From the NCBI GenBank assembly GCA_921293015.1, contig OV121083.1:29628908-29692907 (forward strand): a DNA stretch of 64,000 bases, written 5' to 3'. The position numbers and the translations under genes were made by a program. The notes below the pieces were generated by a model. It did no database searches, was not told the DNA's origin, and worked only from the letters and a program-made list of their open reading frames with translations. Origin of the DNA: Phorcus lineatus (Eukaryota; Mollusca; Gastropoda; Trochida; Trochidae). Below are positions 1-11,759 of the stretch, one piece after another; the stretch's first letter is position 1; every line of letters starts with the position of its first letter.

Positions 1-514
1 ATTTATAAGTTCATAATTACTTTTTAAATGCTCAAAATGAGATAAAATTTAAGATTTACTGTGCTGGAATGTCCCGCTCCTCGCATTATAAGTCACATGA
101 TAAATCAGTAACAACGAACTTCTTCGCGTACACATTACACCCAGTGTTCCTTATTTTCAAAAGTATGTCACCTGTTTTTTCCTTTGATATTAGTGAAAAT
201 TATTTTATCATTCCAACACAGGAAATGACCTAGAAAATATTTTCTTGATAACAATCAATTGTGAATAATCGCATGAACGTACACGCAATTGATGAAATTC
301 AAATCTTCTCATTTATTGTTATTTAAATGAATCAAGCTTTTGTTAGTGAACTAATAAAGAAACTTTTTAATTACATCTAATAAGTATCTAATATTAAAAA
401 CTGTCGCAGGTTCACTGTTTTGGGGCCATAGAATCACGAAATCTATAAATTACAATCCAAATGAGGTAAGGAGTCTGTACACAAGGTTTCTGGAGAGGAA
501 GATGATAAATAGAG
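1..514. other. no gene seen
   Basis: AT-rich sequence with no open frame showing recognisable protein similarity and no convincing splice-bounded exon. It precedes a small inverted repeat. Confidence 0.5.
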
Positions 515-616
515 AATACTAAACGAATGGTAATGTGATAACATTTTTATGCAACGAGTGAATGGAATTTGGTATCAGACGAACGAAAGTTATCACATTA
601 TCATGAGTTTAGTATT
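515..616. repeat. imperfect inverted repeat, possible MITE end
   Basis: Two 28-base arms (515-542 and 589-616) are inverted copies. Both contain AATACTAAAC and TAATGTGATAAC and differ mainly in a six-base block between those motifs. The loop is about 46 bases. This suggests a small foldback or the stem of a MITE. No target duplication was found, so its boundaries are uncertain. Confidence 0.5.
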
Positions 617-1435
617 TTATTTATTACTCATCCCGACGTATCAATATTTTTGATAAATTAATCGTCAAAACAACTATATATAAACAGTCAGCTGATTGCG
701 AACAGGCGTAAGAATATCAATCAGTCAAACAAAACACAGAACAAAATAGTTCGCTAATTGTAATTGTCTACATAAGTGACTCGCCTAAAAACATGAAACA
801 AAAATAATTTTGGTGAACAAGTATTTCATTTTCAAGAAATTCATTGATATAACAAATGCTAACAAGCAACGAAAATGTCAAGCCATTGTGCACGTCATCG
901 GAATGCGACCTCTTTCTAAGTCAGTCAGCTTTAAAAAGTTGGAACGTACAGTGTCGGCAGTTGAGGAGGATTGAAAACATGTGAATAACAGAATTGTTGA
1001 TAGGACCCACAAACATTGAACTAAGGAAAAGTATTACCCTGTGTCCATCTTCCCATATGGGTAATATAGTAATGTTACCTAAATTCATGGATTACCTTGA
1101 TTCGTGGATGATCGTAATTAATGCGATATCTCATTACTGAAATCTCGCACGACATCACATATCGGTACTTTTGAAGTGCAGTCCCTCCCGTGCTCTGCTG
1201 ACCCAAATGTACTAAACTGCTCCACTACAGGCAAGTTTACACATATAAATTGTCAAGCATACTGAAAATGTATCCTAGATCACTAATATAAAATTTCAAG
1301 TTCATCTAAAATCAAATTACAAAGATACGATAAGCACCAACCTTCTCATCCGACACAATTACAAGAGTTATTCACAAACAGCTCTAACAAATGCATATTT
1401 AGATGTGAAAAACAACCGCACATCAGTTCATAAAG
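617..1435. other. no gene seen upstream of pogo-like remnant
   Basis: Intergenic or non-coding transposon leader. No open frame here resembles the transposase downstream, and no terminal inverted repeat was recognised. Confidence 0.4.
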
Positions 1436-3933
1436 CTGCAATCACGTACCGGAACAGACACTCAGAGACCGTGTAATAGGAAAGATTGACATTGATACTG
1501 TCAAGTCAGGGGCATCACCAATATTCGACGAAGAGGAAGAAGATGAACTTGTCAATCATATCACGTATATGGCATCTATTGGATACGGGAAAGAGCTAGG
1601 TTCTGACTTTGCAAGTCATTAAGGGAAAAGTGACAACGTTCATCCCTTGTCTGTCAAGTGGTTTTATGGTTTACTAAGACGATGGCCAGAAATTAAAGTC
1701 AGAAACCCGAAATCCCTCATAGAAATTTGTGCCAAGGCTAGCTCAGAAGTATGTGTGAAACGTATTTTGATGAACTTAGCCATTTTTGAGAAATACAATT
1801 TCACAACCAGACCCGAGGCTATTTATAATGTAAATGAAAAGGGTATCAACCAATCACATGTGGCATCAAAAATAGTTGGTTCCAGAGACTCATTAGCATA
1901 CGAGATATCAGAAAAATCCAGTCTCGTCACACTCTTGGGTTGTGGAAATGTGCTCAAGACATTTATCCTGCGTTTGTTCGTATTTGCTGGCGCTAGTGCG
2001 AAGTGAGTTACTTGATCATGAGGGTTTTGTGGTGGAACAATATCTGAATCTGGATGGTCAAATGATGTTATATTTTAAGACTATTTGGACAAACATTTCT
2101 TCCGTTATGAGACATCCACCATGGCGACGAAACCACTTCTTCTGCTGTACGATGGTCATTAGTCACACATACCGCCATCACTGATCGACTGAATTAAGGA
2201 TCACAATATTGTGCTATTTGTGCTGCCAGCACATACCATTCACATCTTACAGCCAATGGACATCGGGTGCTTCAGACCTTTTGCAAAAATTTACAATGCT
2301 GAGTGTCACAAGTTGTTGAAGACGGGACAGACTGTTAGCAGATACAACATGGCGTCTGTTACCTGTAAGGCGTATACTGCTGCATTGACACCCAGTCATC
2401 TCAAATCTTCATTCATTCCCTTTTCCAGAGAAGTAATTGACAAGATGGCCTTTAAGACACATGAGAAGGAAACTGTGAAGCAATTAACAGCAAGTGAAGA
2501 TGAACCGACACCTGATGTTAAAGGAAACAGACAGTTCAATCTCACTGAAATCAGCTCTTACCTCACTGCCTATGTTATCCATAAAAGCTGTGTCAGACGG
2601 CCTTGACCGCCAGACTGTGTGAGCCAATGAGCATCGAGGCTGGAAAGACATTGGCAACTTTTGAATTGACATACAAAACATCACACACAACCTTTCAGAA
2701 TATGAGTTTTTCTGAACAGACCCGAGAAAAGCTGAGCTGGGATGACGAATACGTGCATGTTTGGTCGGAAATTCAGCAATTTCTGCGATCCCAAGGAAGA
2801 TAGTGATTTGATTCAGCTTTTTCTTTGTCCAAAAACAATTTTCAGTAAGTTGGGGAGTTATAGTGAAGAAATTTACCAAAACAAAACTATGACAAATTAT
2901 TGAATAGGTCCTACAAGGTATATTTATCTCAAAATTAGGTGGACAATAATTTTTACAAAGGGACTTTAGGAATTCATTACTATTTTTGATGTAAGTAAGA
3001 ATTTCTCTGTATGGGGGCAGATAAATAAATCAGCTGTAGAAATAGAACCATTTGCAGTTGCATTTGATAAATGACATCCAGTTACCATTATTCTGATTCT
3101 CATCCCCCCCCCCCCTCCCATGGTTTATCGACCATAAAATGGATGACCCCTAGTGTGACCCCCCTCTTGCTCCTTTGTTTTCAGTGACAATTATATTTTC
3201 AGTAAAAAAAGCTGGTCATACACCTCAACATGGTATATCTCCACATTGCAACAACAATGATGTTACTTTTTCATGCTCTCTATTTAAAACTTTGGCAAAA
3301 CATTTCAGAGAGTCCCTTACTCTCTAACTTGCAATCTTTGATGATCACACAAAAGGGATATGTATGCGGACCTGTGATTGGTTAGAATAATTGATGGTGA
3401 AAGGTCAAGGACAAGGGCGTCGGACACTGCTTTTCTGAAGCCATGGTCATATCAAGAAAGACAGCGAGGAATGTTGGACAAGTTTTGATCTGATTTCAAA
3501 TAGATTGCAGACAGTTTGACACGTACATGTCAACCTGAAGCTGATCAGACCACATTCTGCTGATCATCTAACAGTTCTAAAGAAAAAGTCACGAAAACCA
3601 AGAAAATCAAGTAAATCAATTCAAAAGAAATCTAACACCATCATTGAACAGTAATTAGGTCTATCAGGTGCTGTAAACCTCCTATACAGCGGCGACAGTG
3701 ACGACGAGTCACCTGTAACCGACGAGGAAAAGTGTTGTGAGTGCAGTCGCTTTCAGCCAAGTGATTTGTCATGATGTACATCTCTTTTCTTTATGAAGTG
3801 GGGACAGTGCATGTATCACAACTGTGTTCACAGGGTCCATTTGCAATTTTGTTGTCCAGTGCGCGTGCTTCGGACACATGACACTTTCTACTGTCCTTGC
3901 CATGGTGTACCATGCAAGCCATCGGAAGAATAA
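1436..3933 (+). pseudogene. decayed pogo/Tigger-like (DDE_1) transposase
   Basis: Remnant of a DDE_1 transposase of the pogo-like type common in invertebrates, which would cut and paste its element at TA sites. Pieces appear in the correct order: a helix-turn-helix/CENP-B-like N-terminus (about 1447-1620), the block FYGLLRRWPEIKV (1660-1700), the first catalytic region with NVNEKG where the family has an Asp (1829-1846), the second as LLYDGH followed by a stop (2142-2162), and LQPMDIGCF with the third Asp retained (2250-2276). A Cys/His zinc finger of the kind that ends this family lies at about 3726-3925. In-frame stops near 1620, 2160 and 3772, a frameshift near 2000, the Asp-to-Asn change and non-coding sequence at about 2880-3650 show it is dead. 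The apparent starts of its open frames are not real initiation sites. Confidence 0.85.
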
Positions 3934-4213
3934 CTTCAAAATCGACACAAACCTATCTGTATATACTGTACATAATGTACAAAGTTAATTGAAAATATTT
4001 ATTGACTTCCTGAAATACGATGTGACATGTATACATTCTAACATAAACTGTGGTGTGTTACAACATCTGCTGCAAACCCACACGCTAAGTTGGTGAGTAC
4101 AAACATTTTTACTCATGAAATACGACACTGGGCTTCAATACATAGCTCTATTACATTATCCACTAGGTGACGTCACGCTTTGTGTGCACTGAAAGAGATG
4201 ATGATTGTAAATG

Positions 4214-4240
4214 GTGGCGGAACATAAACAACTCCGCCAC
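4214..4240. repeat. short hairpin
   Basis: A perfect 8-base inverted repeat (GTGGCGGA / TCCGCCAC) with an 11-base loop, in otherwise featureless sequence between the pogo remnant and the exon at 4734. It lies among a CRE-like TGACGTCA (near 4170) and AT-rich DNA. Function unknown. Confidence 0.5.
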
Positions 4241-4733
4241 AAATCGATATTATGGCCATTAAAATTGCTGAAATGATGAATTACCTATTATTTATTCTGA
4301 ACATTGAAATTGATAAATTTACTGAGCTATCCCCGTGATTTCCTAACATCCACGAATAAAGGTAACGTGAGTGTTCTTACCTGTTTCTAAGATTTTTGTT
4401 TATATGTTATTACTTTTCACACAAAACATCTTGTTTATCATTTCAGAAAATTTTTTGCATTTTTCTCTGGTATCGTGGTGACGTAATGGCTGTAGAATTC
4501 AAGCGACATGTTACAAAAAAATTTCAGGTGCATAAGGAACTTCAACAAAATATTTTCAGTATGTAATAACTTGTAGGCCCTTATTTGAGGTGAGGGTCTG
4601 TCAAAGTAAAAAACTTTGATATCCTAGGTGCAAGGAAGCTCTCCACAAAATTTCAGTGCTTTTAGTAATGAAAACTGATACACTAAAAGGGTGAGTGAGA
4701 AATAAGTGTGCGAGTAATCAATTGATTGCTCAC

Positions 4734-4920
4734 TTGGGGAGGAGCTGGAACTGGAGGAGCTGCTACAACTGCTGATGACTGCCTGACCATCTGAGGTGCG
4801 GATGATGGCCACCGGCCGGGCCAAATTTGGAGGCGGTGGTGGCGGAGGTGGAAGCATTCCTGGAGCGAAGAATTGGGGCAGTTTGGTCGGGCTCTTCATT
4901 GGTGGAGTCGATGGACTGGA
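4734..4920 (-). CDS. Ser/Pro-rich exon of an unidentified gene
   Basis: Minus-strand exon of 187 bases. It is bounded by an acceptor ending TTTTCAG (intron side 4921-4923) and a donor GTGAGC (4733-4728). It reads in phase 0 from TCC AGT, giving a Ser/Pro-rich segment, an eight-proline run, the motif NLARPVAIIRTSDGQ and then a poly-Ser tract, and it leaves phase 1. The composition suggests a disordered region of a nuclear or adaptor protein. I do not recognise the family. Its phase-0 start fits the phase-0 end of the exon at 14291-14439, so both may belong to one long gene. The internal ATG at 4899 is probably not a start. Confidence 0.55.
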
Positions 4921-4923
4921 CTG

Positions 4924-5690
4924 AAAATTTGTTTACAACAAAATCACAATCAGTTTGAAGATATCAGGCAAAATTGGCATAAATGAATGTAGTATTTCCA
5001 TCATGTCCTCATTCCACAAGGTTTAGAATTAATAACTAATGATGAACAAACATGAAGAAATTAAGTTTTCTAAAAAGATATGGCAAGCAGAGATAAACAG
5101 AAATAAAATTGTGTTTCACTTAGCACAAGTTAGGGCTCTATGCTGATCAATTGGCTTAATGCCAGCGTAATTCTGTTATGACAAGACAAAGCCCCTTTTG
5201 AAGAAATGTACTGCAAATAATCATATCGTCATAAATAATAACTAGACACTGGTAACAAATTAGTTGAAATTCAAACTGAATATCAATATTACACAAAATT
5301 TTGCAATTGTTTCTTTGTAAAGATATATTTATTTAAAAAAATAGAATTTGATGATATGATGAACTACCCAATCAAAAATATTTGAAGAAAATAAACAACC
5401 TATTGATGACACAAGGACTAACTTGATTTTCATGAAAAAAAGAAACATATAAAGAAGAAGCAAAAGTTCAGCCTAAATGTGAATGGAGTAAATTTTAACA
5501 AGACAAGATATTTGACAGTTTGTAGTTGTAGTTTTTGAAGTTCTATGTGTATCAAATTGATGATTACTTAAACTTATAAAAAACAATGTAATGCATGATT
5601 ATCAGACACTAAATTACATATATGTTTCCTTATAGCTGTTAATATAACCAGAGAAATTGTAGGTTTTTTTAATACTTTCACGAATTCAGA
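4924..5690. other. AT-rich intron-like sequence
   Basis: No open frame or repeat recognised. It is probably intron upstream (on the minus strand) of the exon at 4734-4920. Confidence 0.4.
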
Positions 5691-5893
5691 TTAAGACCCC
5701 TATTGGTTGGGGGGAAGAGCCCAGAGAAAGAGATGTAACTGCAACCTATTTCCCTGGGGCGCTGTGTTGATGTGGTATAGAGACATGACTCTTGAGCAGG
5801 CCGAGTTCCATCTCTTGGGGAAAATATTATGAAGAGGTTTGATTTGATGAGAGTGAAGCTTCAACTCAGTGCCCTGGGGTTGTGGAATCTTAC

Positions 5894-6175
5894 AAAAAAA
5901 GTCTATAGTGCTGCAATAGCTCTGCTTCATTGCCGCAACTTTGAGTGAAACATCAATTGTCCCATGAGTGAAACCGTTGTCCATCATATTATAGTCCACA
6001 ACCACAACAGTTCTGCTTAAATGAGCAAGGTAAAACAATGCAGCAATGGTTTTGCAATAATTTACTGGGTGAGCTAAAAAGTTTCATCTACTTTGGAAAC
6101 ACAACATCCTTCTCACCATCATTTTTGTTGTTGTAGCTAATTGGTCAAATGACATAATGTTAAAAAAATCTAATT
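5894..6175 (-). repeat. duplicated exon-like unit, copy 1
   Basis: Minus-strand copy of a segment of about 290 bases repeated at 6822-7133. Both carry an open frame with KTIAALFYLAHL and TVDFFC-like ends and finish at the same splice-donor-like position (GTAAGA here, GTAAGG in the other copy). They also share intron-like sequence upstream (block CCAATTAGCTACAA). Relative to the other copy, a 2-base indel near 6065 shifts the frame, so at least one copy is probably non-functional. The duplication covers exon plus flanking intron, as expected of a genomic tandem duplication or a repeat. Protein family not recognised. Confidence 0.5.
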
Positions 6176-6821
6176 AACAACCTAAATAAATAAATGCAAG
6201 ATAAAAGAAAAATTCAAAAATTATATAGAAAAATGTATTCTATGCATATTTGATTTGGATTTTATGAAAAAATAGCATGAAGTGACAAAAATGAACATAA
6301 TTACCTGAATTTTAGTGACATAGCCAAAATAAAACTCGATTGGCTACATTGTTTACGATAGGTTGAGCTTTCAATTTAGTAGTGGACCAATGAAAAGAGT
6401 GGAGAAAATCCACCCACTGTGCATGGCTGTAAACAATTTTGTTAATTGCTACCTTAATAGGTAAGTGACTTCATAGATCCAGTGTTTAACAAGTTTGTCT
6501 AGTTAGTTGTTTAGTAGATATATAATTCAGGTTGTAATTCAAAGAGTCATTATCTTATCAATTCCTATTAAGACTTATGTTCTCAAGACTTCTTTACTTT
6601 TATGTTCAAGTACATTTGTAAGGGAGATGACACTTTTGATAAACAAGTTCTCTGTGTACCTGTATAGTTGCTTAGTAACAAACACATTGTACAAAAAGGT
6701 TAAATTGTAATCTCAGGTTGTGATTCAGAGAGTATCTTTGGTTACTTTCACATTCAAGTCATGTCACTATATTGAAATTGATAGCAAATATAGGAAACCT
6801 TGCAAAGTTGAGCTCCCTTAC

Positions 6822-7133
6822 AAAAAAAATCTACAGTGCTCCAATAGTCCTGCATCAATGCAGCAACGTTGCGACTTTGAGTGAAACATTGTCCAATGAG
6901 TGAAACCGTTGTCCATAATTTTATAGTCGATAACTGATCAGTAATCACAACGGTTCTTCTTAAATGAGCAAGGTAAAACAATGCAGCAATGGTTTTGCCA
7001 TTAATTACTTGGTGAGCTGCGAAGTTAATCATCTACTGAAAAGGTATACTTTGGAAACTAATCATCCTTCTCACCATCATTTTTGTATTTGTAGCTAATT
7101 GGTCAAATGACAAAATGTTAAAAAAAATCTTTA
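6822..7133 (-). repeat. duplicated exon-like unit, copy 2
   Basis: Second copy of the unit at 5894-6175. It has an open frame from an ATG at 7032 to a donor-like GTAAGG at 6821-6816. Just upstream lies a good acceptor-like tract (CCTTTTCAG, ending near 7036), but the base triplet TAG directly before the ATG would be an in-frame stop if that acceptor were used in phase 0. It could be a first coding exon, a cassette exon or a repeat. Function unknown. Confidence 0.45.
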
Positions 7134-7559
7134 ATTCAACCTGCAAAATACTTTGTTCAAAATATTTCTATTCATTAATGCAATTATTCAGGGAAGTACT
7201 TTCTACCATTGGATATAATTAAGTTCTGAGGAGGTTTGATAACTGTGTAAAAAGAATCTAAGAAAATACTTGTTTTAGTGAAATATGAAATAACGTTTAT
7301 ACATTCAAGTTGTGTTAAGATTGCTAATATAGTCATATCATGACAAGGGAATACTTAATTTTCAAATATATAACATTTTACATTTATTGATAATATATCC
7401 AAGTTTCCTAATAGATTAATGGTTTATAGATTATCTATTATTAAATACAATTTGCAAAAAATGAAAATTTATGTTGAATTTATATTTAGTTCTTGATACT
7501 CTGAGTGTCTTCAAAATATGTGAATATAATGTGAATAAATTATATGTTTAAAAAAATAG
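7134..7559. other. AT-rich sequence, no gene seen
   Basis: Very AT-rich with short dinucleotide runs. No open frame of note. Confidence 0.4.
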
Positions 7560-7960
7560 TTTTTACCAGATACCATAAATATATGGAATGCTTTACCTTG
7601 TTCCAAAGAGTCGTGTACATTTTCAGAATTCAAACATCTAATCACTAAAAGTGAAAATAAAATTTATTTCAACCTTAACTATGGCAGTCCATTTTGTCAA
7701 ATTATTCACTGTCAACTCAGACTCGGTTGTCTAAACTCGGATAAATATAACAGACACATATTGGACAGTCCATGCTGCACTTGCGGTAATTATGCCAACC
7801 TAGGACAAAATATGTACTTTTAATACACTGGTCATACCCTGGATACAATTCTGAACGGAAACGAAAAACTAAGCCACTTTGAAAATCAGAATATAATTGA
7901 TTCAGTTCACGATTTTATCACCAAAACTCAACGATTCAAATCTGACACCCAAAAATAAAA
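7560..7960 (+). pseudogene. LINE reverse-transcriptase C-terminal fragment
   Basis: The conceptual frame carries the C-terminal Cys/His block typical of many invertebrate LINE polyproteins: IPNIWNALP, then LRLGCLNSDKYNRHILDSP, CCTCG, a degraded His/Cys half after a stop near 7817, and the closing pattern LNGNEKLSHFENQNIIDSV. This is the 3' end of a 5'-truncated or eroded element. Clade assignment (CR1/Jockey/RTE-like) is not certain. No poly-A tail or target duplication was seen. Confidence 0.6.
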
Positions 7961-8099
7961 ACTGATTTTGATTCCCTTGATAGATTTATATGTATACAAA
8001 TGGGTTGCTAGACACACCAAACCATTTCTGTCTACTAAATGACCTCACCCATATTGAAATCTGCCCAAGGGTTCAGAACACAGCACGTGTGATAAGAGG

Positions 8100-8363
8100 G
8101 TGTGCATATGGTTGAAATGTACGCATGTTTTTTATTTCTAGCGTTAATTTCTGGATATTTCATACATATTTCACACCTCATGACGTTTTCAGCATCGAAG
8201 TACTTTACCCACGGATACAGGCCTTTCCAAGATGGAATGAATTTTCTTTCCCGTTTCTCGTTATCATATTTCTTATTTTTAGATGAAATACTGTCTTTGT
8301 TTTCTTCTATTTTACGTTTAGATGCGAGGTGACTTGATTCATCTTTCTTCCCCCCACCAAAGA
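8100..8363 (-). CDS. TTF-type/ZNF862-like zinc-finger exon fragment
   Basis: The minus-strand frame reads SFFGGGKKDE at its start, followed by a basic, Lys-rich stretch and then IPSWKGLYPWVKYFDAEN and MRCEICMKYP. The pattern of a Trp-x-Tyr-Pro-Trp-Val block followed by Cys-x2-Cys is characteristic of the N-terminal zinc finger of hAT-transposase-derived proteins such as ZNF862-like and C17orf113-like families. A stop lies just upstream, and an AG acceptor at about 8364 could start the exon. The frame loses resemblance after about 8120, and the rest of the finger and the hAT catalytic domain are absent nearby. It may be an exon of a domesticated gene or a transposon remnant. Confidence 0.5.
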
Positions 8364-8639
8364 AACTTCAAATAGATCGCTGCGACCTTATCGGAAAGCG
8401 TGTCTCGTCGCCATGCACACCAACTAGGTGTTATACCTTGTTAGCAATGCGCTATCTCTACTGTAATGAACGAGAAGGAACCCAGTCTCAATACGACTTA
8501 CCGCTCTAGGCATTAATAAAAATAAGGGACGTTACTCTTCCCGAACGAAGTTACTATTTTATTACGTGATGAAGAAAGATAAGATAAAATATTATTAAAA
8601 ATCATTTTCTATAGGAAATTGCGTGAAAATAAGGGCAGG

Positions 8640-8745
8640 ATGACTTTTAATTTTTTACTTGCCCCCGGGCAAGTTGAAATACCCTTTTTACTAGCCCGAC
8701 ATTGATTTCTTACTGTACCCGGTAGTCGGGCAATCATATTTTTTT
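8640..8745. repeat. C/G-rich interspersed repeat fragment
   Basis: A short segment with a CTTGCCC / GGGCAAG palindrome followed by two further GCCCGAC / GTCGGGC motifs, unlike the surrounding AT-rich DNA. It may be the end of a transposable element. Boundaries not determined. Confidence 0.3.
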
Positions 8746-9059
8746 ACCCCTGCGTATGTATATAATCACAGTGCTTGTAACCTTGAGTATCACTTGCTTG
8801 ATAACAGTGTTAGTATCTACACCGAAATGTCGCATCTCTTTGCAATAAAGAAGTTGTTAATCCATAAATTTCCTATTTTCTTTGTCTGAGAACTGTTTGA
8901 GGACCAAATGGACGTTGTGGCAATTGTTACGAACTTTATGAACTGGCTCGGACGTACTAAAAACGGGAAGGTGGTCCAGAAAATTTGACATGTTGAACAT
9001 TCTCCCCGTCCTGAAATTGGTCGGAGTACAACCAGACTGAAAACTGAACTGCCGTACTT

Positions 9060-9389
9060 CGATCTGACTAAGGATGAGTAAGAACTTTGCCCAGTCAGGA
9101 ATCGATTATATAGAATTTCATTACCCTTGAGCCATTCTACCATGTCTTCTTGTTCGGGTTTGAGGTTGACGTGAGTTTTGCCTTTTCTTTGTTTGCTCTT
9201 CTGAATTTGATCTGTCTCAGACATATTAGTCTCTGACTGTGTGACAGAAGATTCAGAAGGTGCAGTCGATAAGGCTATCTCTGGAACAAAAGCCTCTGCC
9301 ACTATGGCTTCTAAAGGGCTAGTGGATCTGGTATTTGATTTCCTGTGAACAACCTTCCTCTGACCATATTTCTTCTTCTTTGGAGGCAT
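9060..9389 (-). CDS. possible MADF-like DNA-binding protein, N-terminal exon
   Basis: Starts at an ATG (9389-9387) with MPPKKKKYGQRK, a basic N-terminus. A Ser/Thr/Glu-rich linker follows, then KPEQEDMVEWLKGNEILYNR, which resembles the first helix of MADF/Myb-SANT-like domains (usually an acidic helix ending in Leu-Tyr-Asn/Asp). The frame stays open to 8817, but after about residue 110 its sequence looks like chance translation of a degenerate AACGG/GAACTG repeat, so the coding exon probably ends near 9060. No clear donor was found. MADF-like proteins often accompany PIF/Harbinger transposases, so this could be host or transposon derived. Confidence 0.4.
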
Positions 9390-9420
9390 GATGTTTTCAC
9401 CTTGAAATTTAGAATGCTAA

Positions 9421-9770
9421 TGAGAAAGGGCAAGGAAATGATGGGTATTTTTTGAAAACGGGCAAGAACTGGATGATATCACAATTAAGACACACTGAGA
9501 ACGGAATCAGGATGTAGTGAAAACGGAAAGAACTGTCTTAAAATGAGTTGGTCGCAGCTAGGACGGAATTGTGCGTATCAAGAACGAGATTGGTCTAGTT
9601 TAGAACGGATATGAACTGTCTAAGAACGGAATTGAACTGGTTGAAGACGTCCTGAAAATGAAGTGAACGGGCAATACTATCCAATCTAAACGTGTTAGAA
9701 ACTGCCTGAGGACGGGGTAAAGACTAGATGAACATGCTGAAAACTGTGAACGAACGAACTGGCGTCATAT
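9421..9770. repeat. degenerate minisatellite, about 21-bp unit
   Basis: The stretch is built from diverged copies of a unit close to TAAGAACGGAATTGAACTGT. Copies with one to six changes follow each other, for example around 9575-9660. Similar motifs (AAACGGGAAGG, GAACTGGCTCGG) appear at 8930-9075 on the far side of the MADF-like exon, so the array may once have been continuous or the exon may lie inside it. Confidence 0.5.
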
Positions 9771-10739
9771 TTGGATAAAATACTAACAATCGTTACTCAT
9801 TTCCATCCTGTCAAAGGCCGTTTTGCTTTTAATTTTGGAGGGAGTGCGACGTAGTGAGAATGACCTTGGTGTAACTCAGGCATAAGAGTAAAAAAGTTTG
9901 AATAGTGAAAATAAATGCCTAAAATTCTATTCGTACAATTGTACAACTTAAGCATGCTATTAATTGATTATTTAAGATTTTACTGAGACAGTACCAACAG
10001 ACAATTCACTCTCTGTACAAATTGAAAAATTTACGATGTGCGATCAAACTCCGATAGTTCTTGAAATTGGATCACAATTATGATTCTTACTTGCTAAATC
10101 AGTAGGCAATGTTTTGTAGTTTTCATTTATATAAAAAAACAAATAAAATTCTTAATGCTTTGGGAATCATGATTCAAGGACAGTGTATAAGAAACTCGTT
10201 GCCATATATATATATGGATTGATGATTTTACACATGGTATGGAAAAAGCAATAGTTCAATGTTTTCAATTGGCAACAAAATCTTATTTTCCCCAATACTT
10301 TTCTAATGAAGAAATATTTTCTATCACAATTAAAGATAAAGCATGGATATCTTTATGAACAGATTAATGTAAGAATTATTTACCCACTTAAATTTTGTCA
10401 GAACCAGATAGGTAAAAATTTATTTTAGAAAGAAAAAACGCGCATCAACGCTTCCTTCAGTAATTGAAACTATTGTGAAGATTTGAAATTACCAGTTCTA
10501 GATTAAAAAAAATGTTAAGCTGATAACATTTACACCACGAGAAAGACCATTGATCCGTGATTCAGAAAATGTTTACTATCATTTACAGAACTTCATCGCA
10601 TATTTGTCATATGTACCCAGTACCACACTTCTTCGCTAAATATAACATAAAAGACACTTGAGCATTAAAGTCAAGAAATCATACTTACAAATAATAACAT
10701 TTGGATGTCATGACTTTGTTTCGGTGACATCACACAATT
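9771..10739. other. no gene seen
   Basis: AT-rich sequence with a short TA repeat near 10203. No recognisable coding similarity or repeat structure was found by eye. Confidence 0.4.
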
Positions 10740-11270
10740 TTGAATGTTTGTTAGTGACTTCAGACCTGTAACTTTGTTACTTGAACTGAGAGCTTGAATG
10801 TGAACATGTCCAATGAATTCCCAGGGGTATAATCACAAAATGATTACTACAATATCTCAAAAAGCTATTTCTGATTTCAAAATTTTCACTTATCTTGTTA
10901 CATTGACCTTTGACATTCAAGATCATACAATAAATGATAATTTTCATTTGGTATAACACTCATGAAATGATTAAAAGTATCAATAGTTAAATAAAGCATT
11001 TTCGCAAAACCGTACTCAAGTCATGATCTTATTGTGACCTTGACCTTTGACTGATTGTAGCAAAAACCTTTCCAAATCTTGGTAGTTCACCAAAGTTGAT
11101 ATATACCAAATAAGAGCCTTGTAGCACCAAAACAAACAAAAGTTACTGTGTTTACAAGGATGTTTTAATGATTTCATTACTCATGACCTTGACCTAGAAT
11201 AGGAAAATGTCAATTGAATTCCTAGGAGGTATAATCAATAAACAGTTGATGTGAGTTCTTTATACCTTTT
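10740..11270. repeat. interspersed repeat with GACCTTGACCTTTGAC motifs, copy 1
   Basis: It contains several TGACCTTGACCTTTGAC-like phrases (near 10903, 11034 and 11184). A block at about 10986-11150 is repeated with roughly 70% identity at 13750-13930. This has the look of an old, widespread repeat family. The two blocks bracket the degenerate array at 11.7-13.4 kb. Confidence 0.5.
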
Positions 11271-11759
11271 CTGGGTTTAGATTGTATTAAAGGGTTAATA
11301 TGGCCATAACCAATCGGTTAACCTGTATGGGTTGAAATTAGCTTTGACCGCATGTCCTCCAGGCGAGATGCGACAACCATACTCAGTTTTTCTCACGCTA
11401 GCTCATTATCGCTGTGGTGCCCAGTAGCAAAAAACGGGCCATTGTTGTATGGCAGTAGTGTCAGTTCAACGCTAGTACTTTCCGTCCGTCTGTCGCTAAG
11501 CTACCGAATTTTGTTTCGTTGGTGTTCTAAATAATGCGCGTACATGTTCCTAAAATTATGCAACATTGATAACGTTTATCATACCGAATATAAGCGTTAA
11601 AATCACTCAATTTTCCCCCACTCCCCGCCGCACGTGCTAATAGCCTGTGGGCACTTTCTTCCCTCTCGCACGAGCTTACTGTCCCGCACGTGCTATCGTT
11701 TGCTTACAAGCATGCACTCACACCAAACTTACAACCTTCTATTGCACGCCCTTTGCTTT
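11271..11759. other. no gene seen
   Basis: Less AT-rich than its surroundings, with CACGTG-containing segments. No open frame with recognisable similarity. Confidence 0.35.

Noticed and set aside
8102..8332. 76-codon plus-strand hydrophobic open frame, possible membrane peptide
   Set aside because: It is the antisense of the Trp/Cys-rich zinc-finger exon; the hydrophobicity comes from complementing Lys/Glu codons.
11034..11060. TGACCTTGACCT as a nuclear-receptor response element
   Set aside because: The motif repeats within an interspersed repeat family (also 10903, 11184 and 13800), so a regulatory role cannot be claimed from sequence alone.
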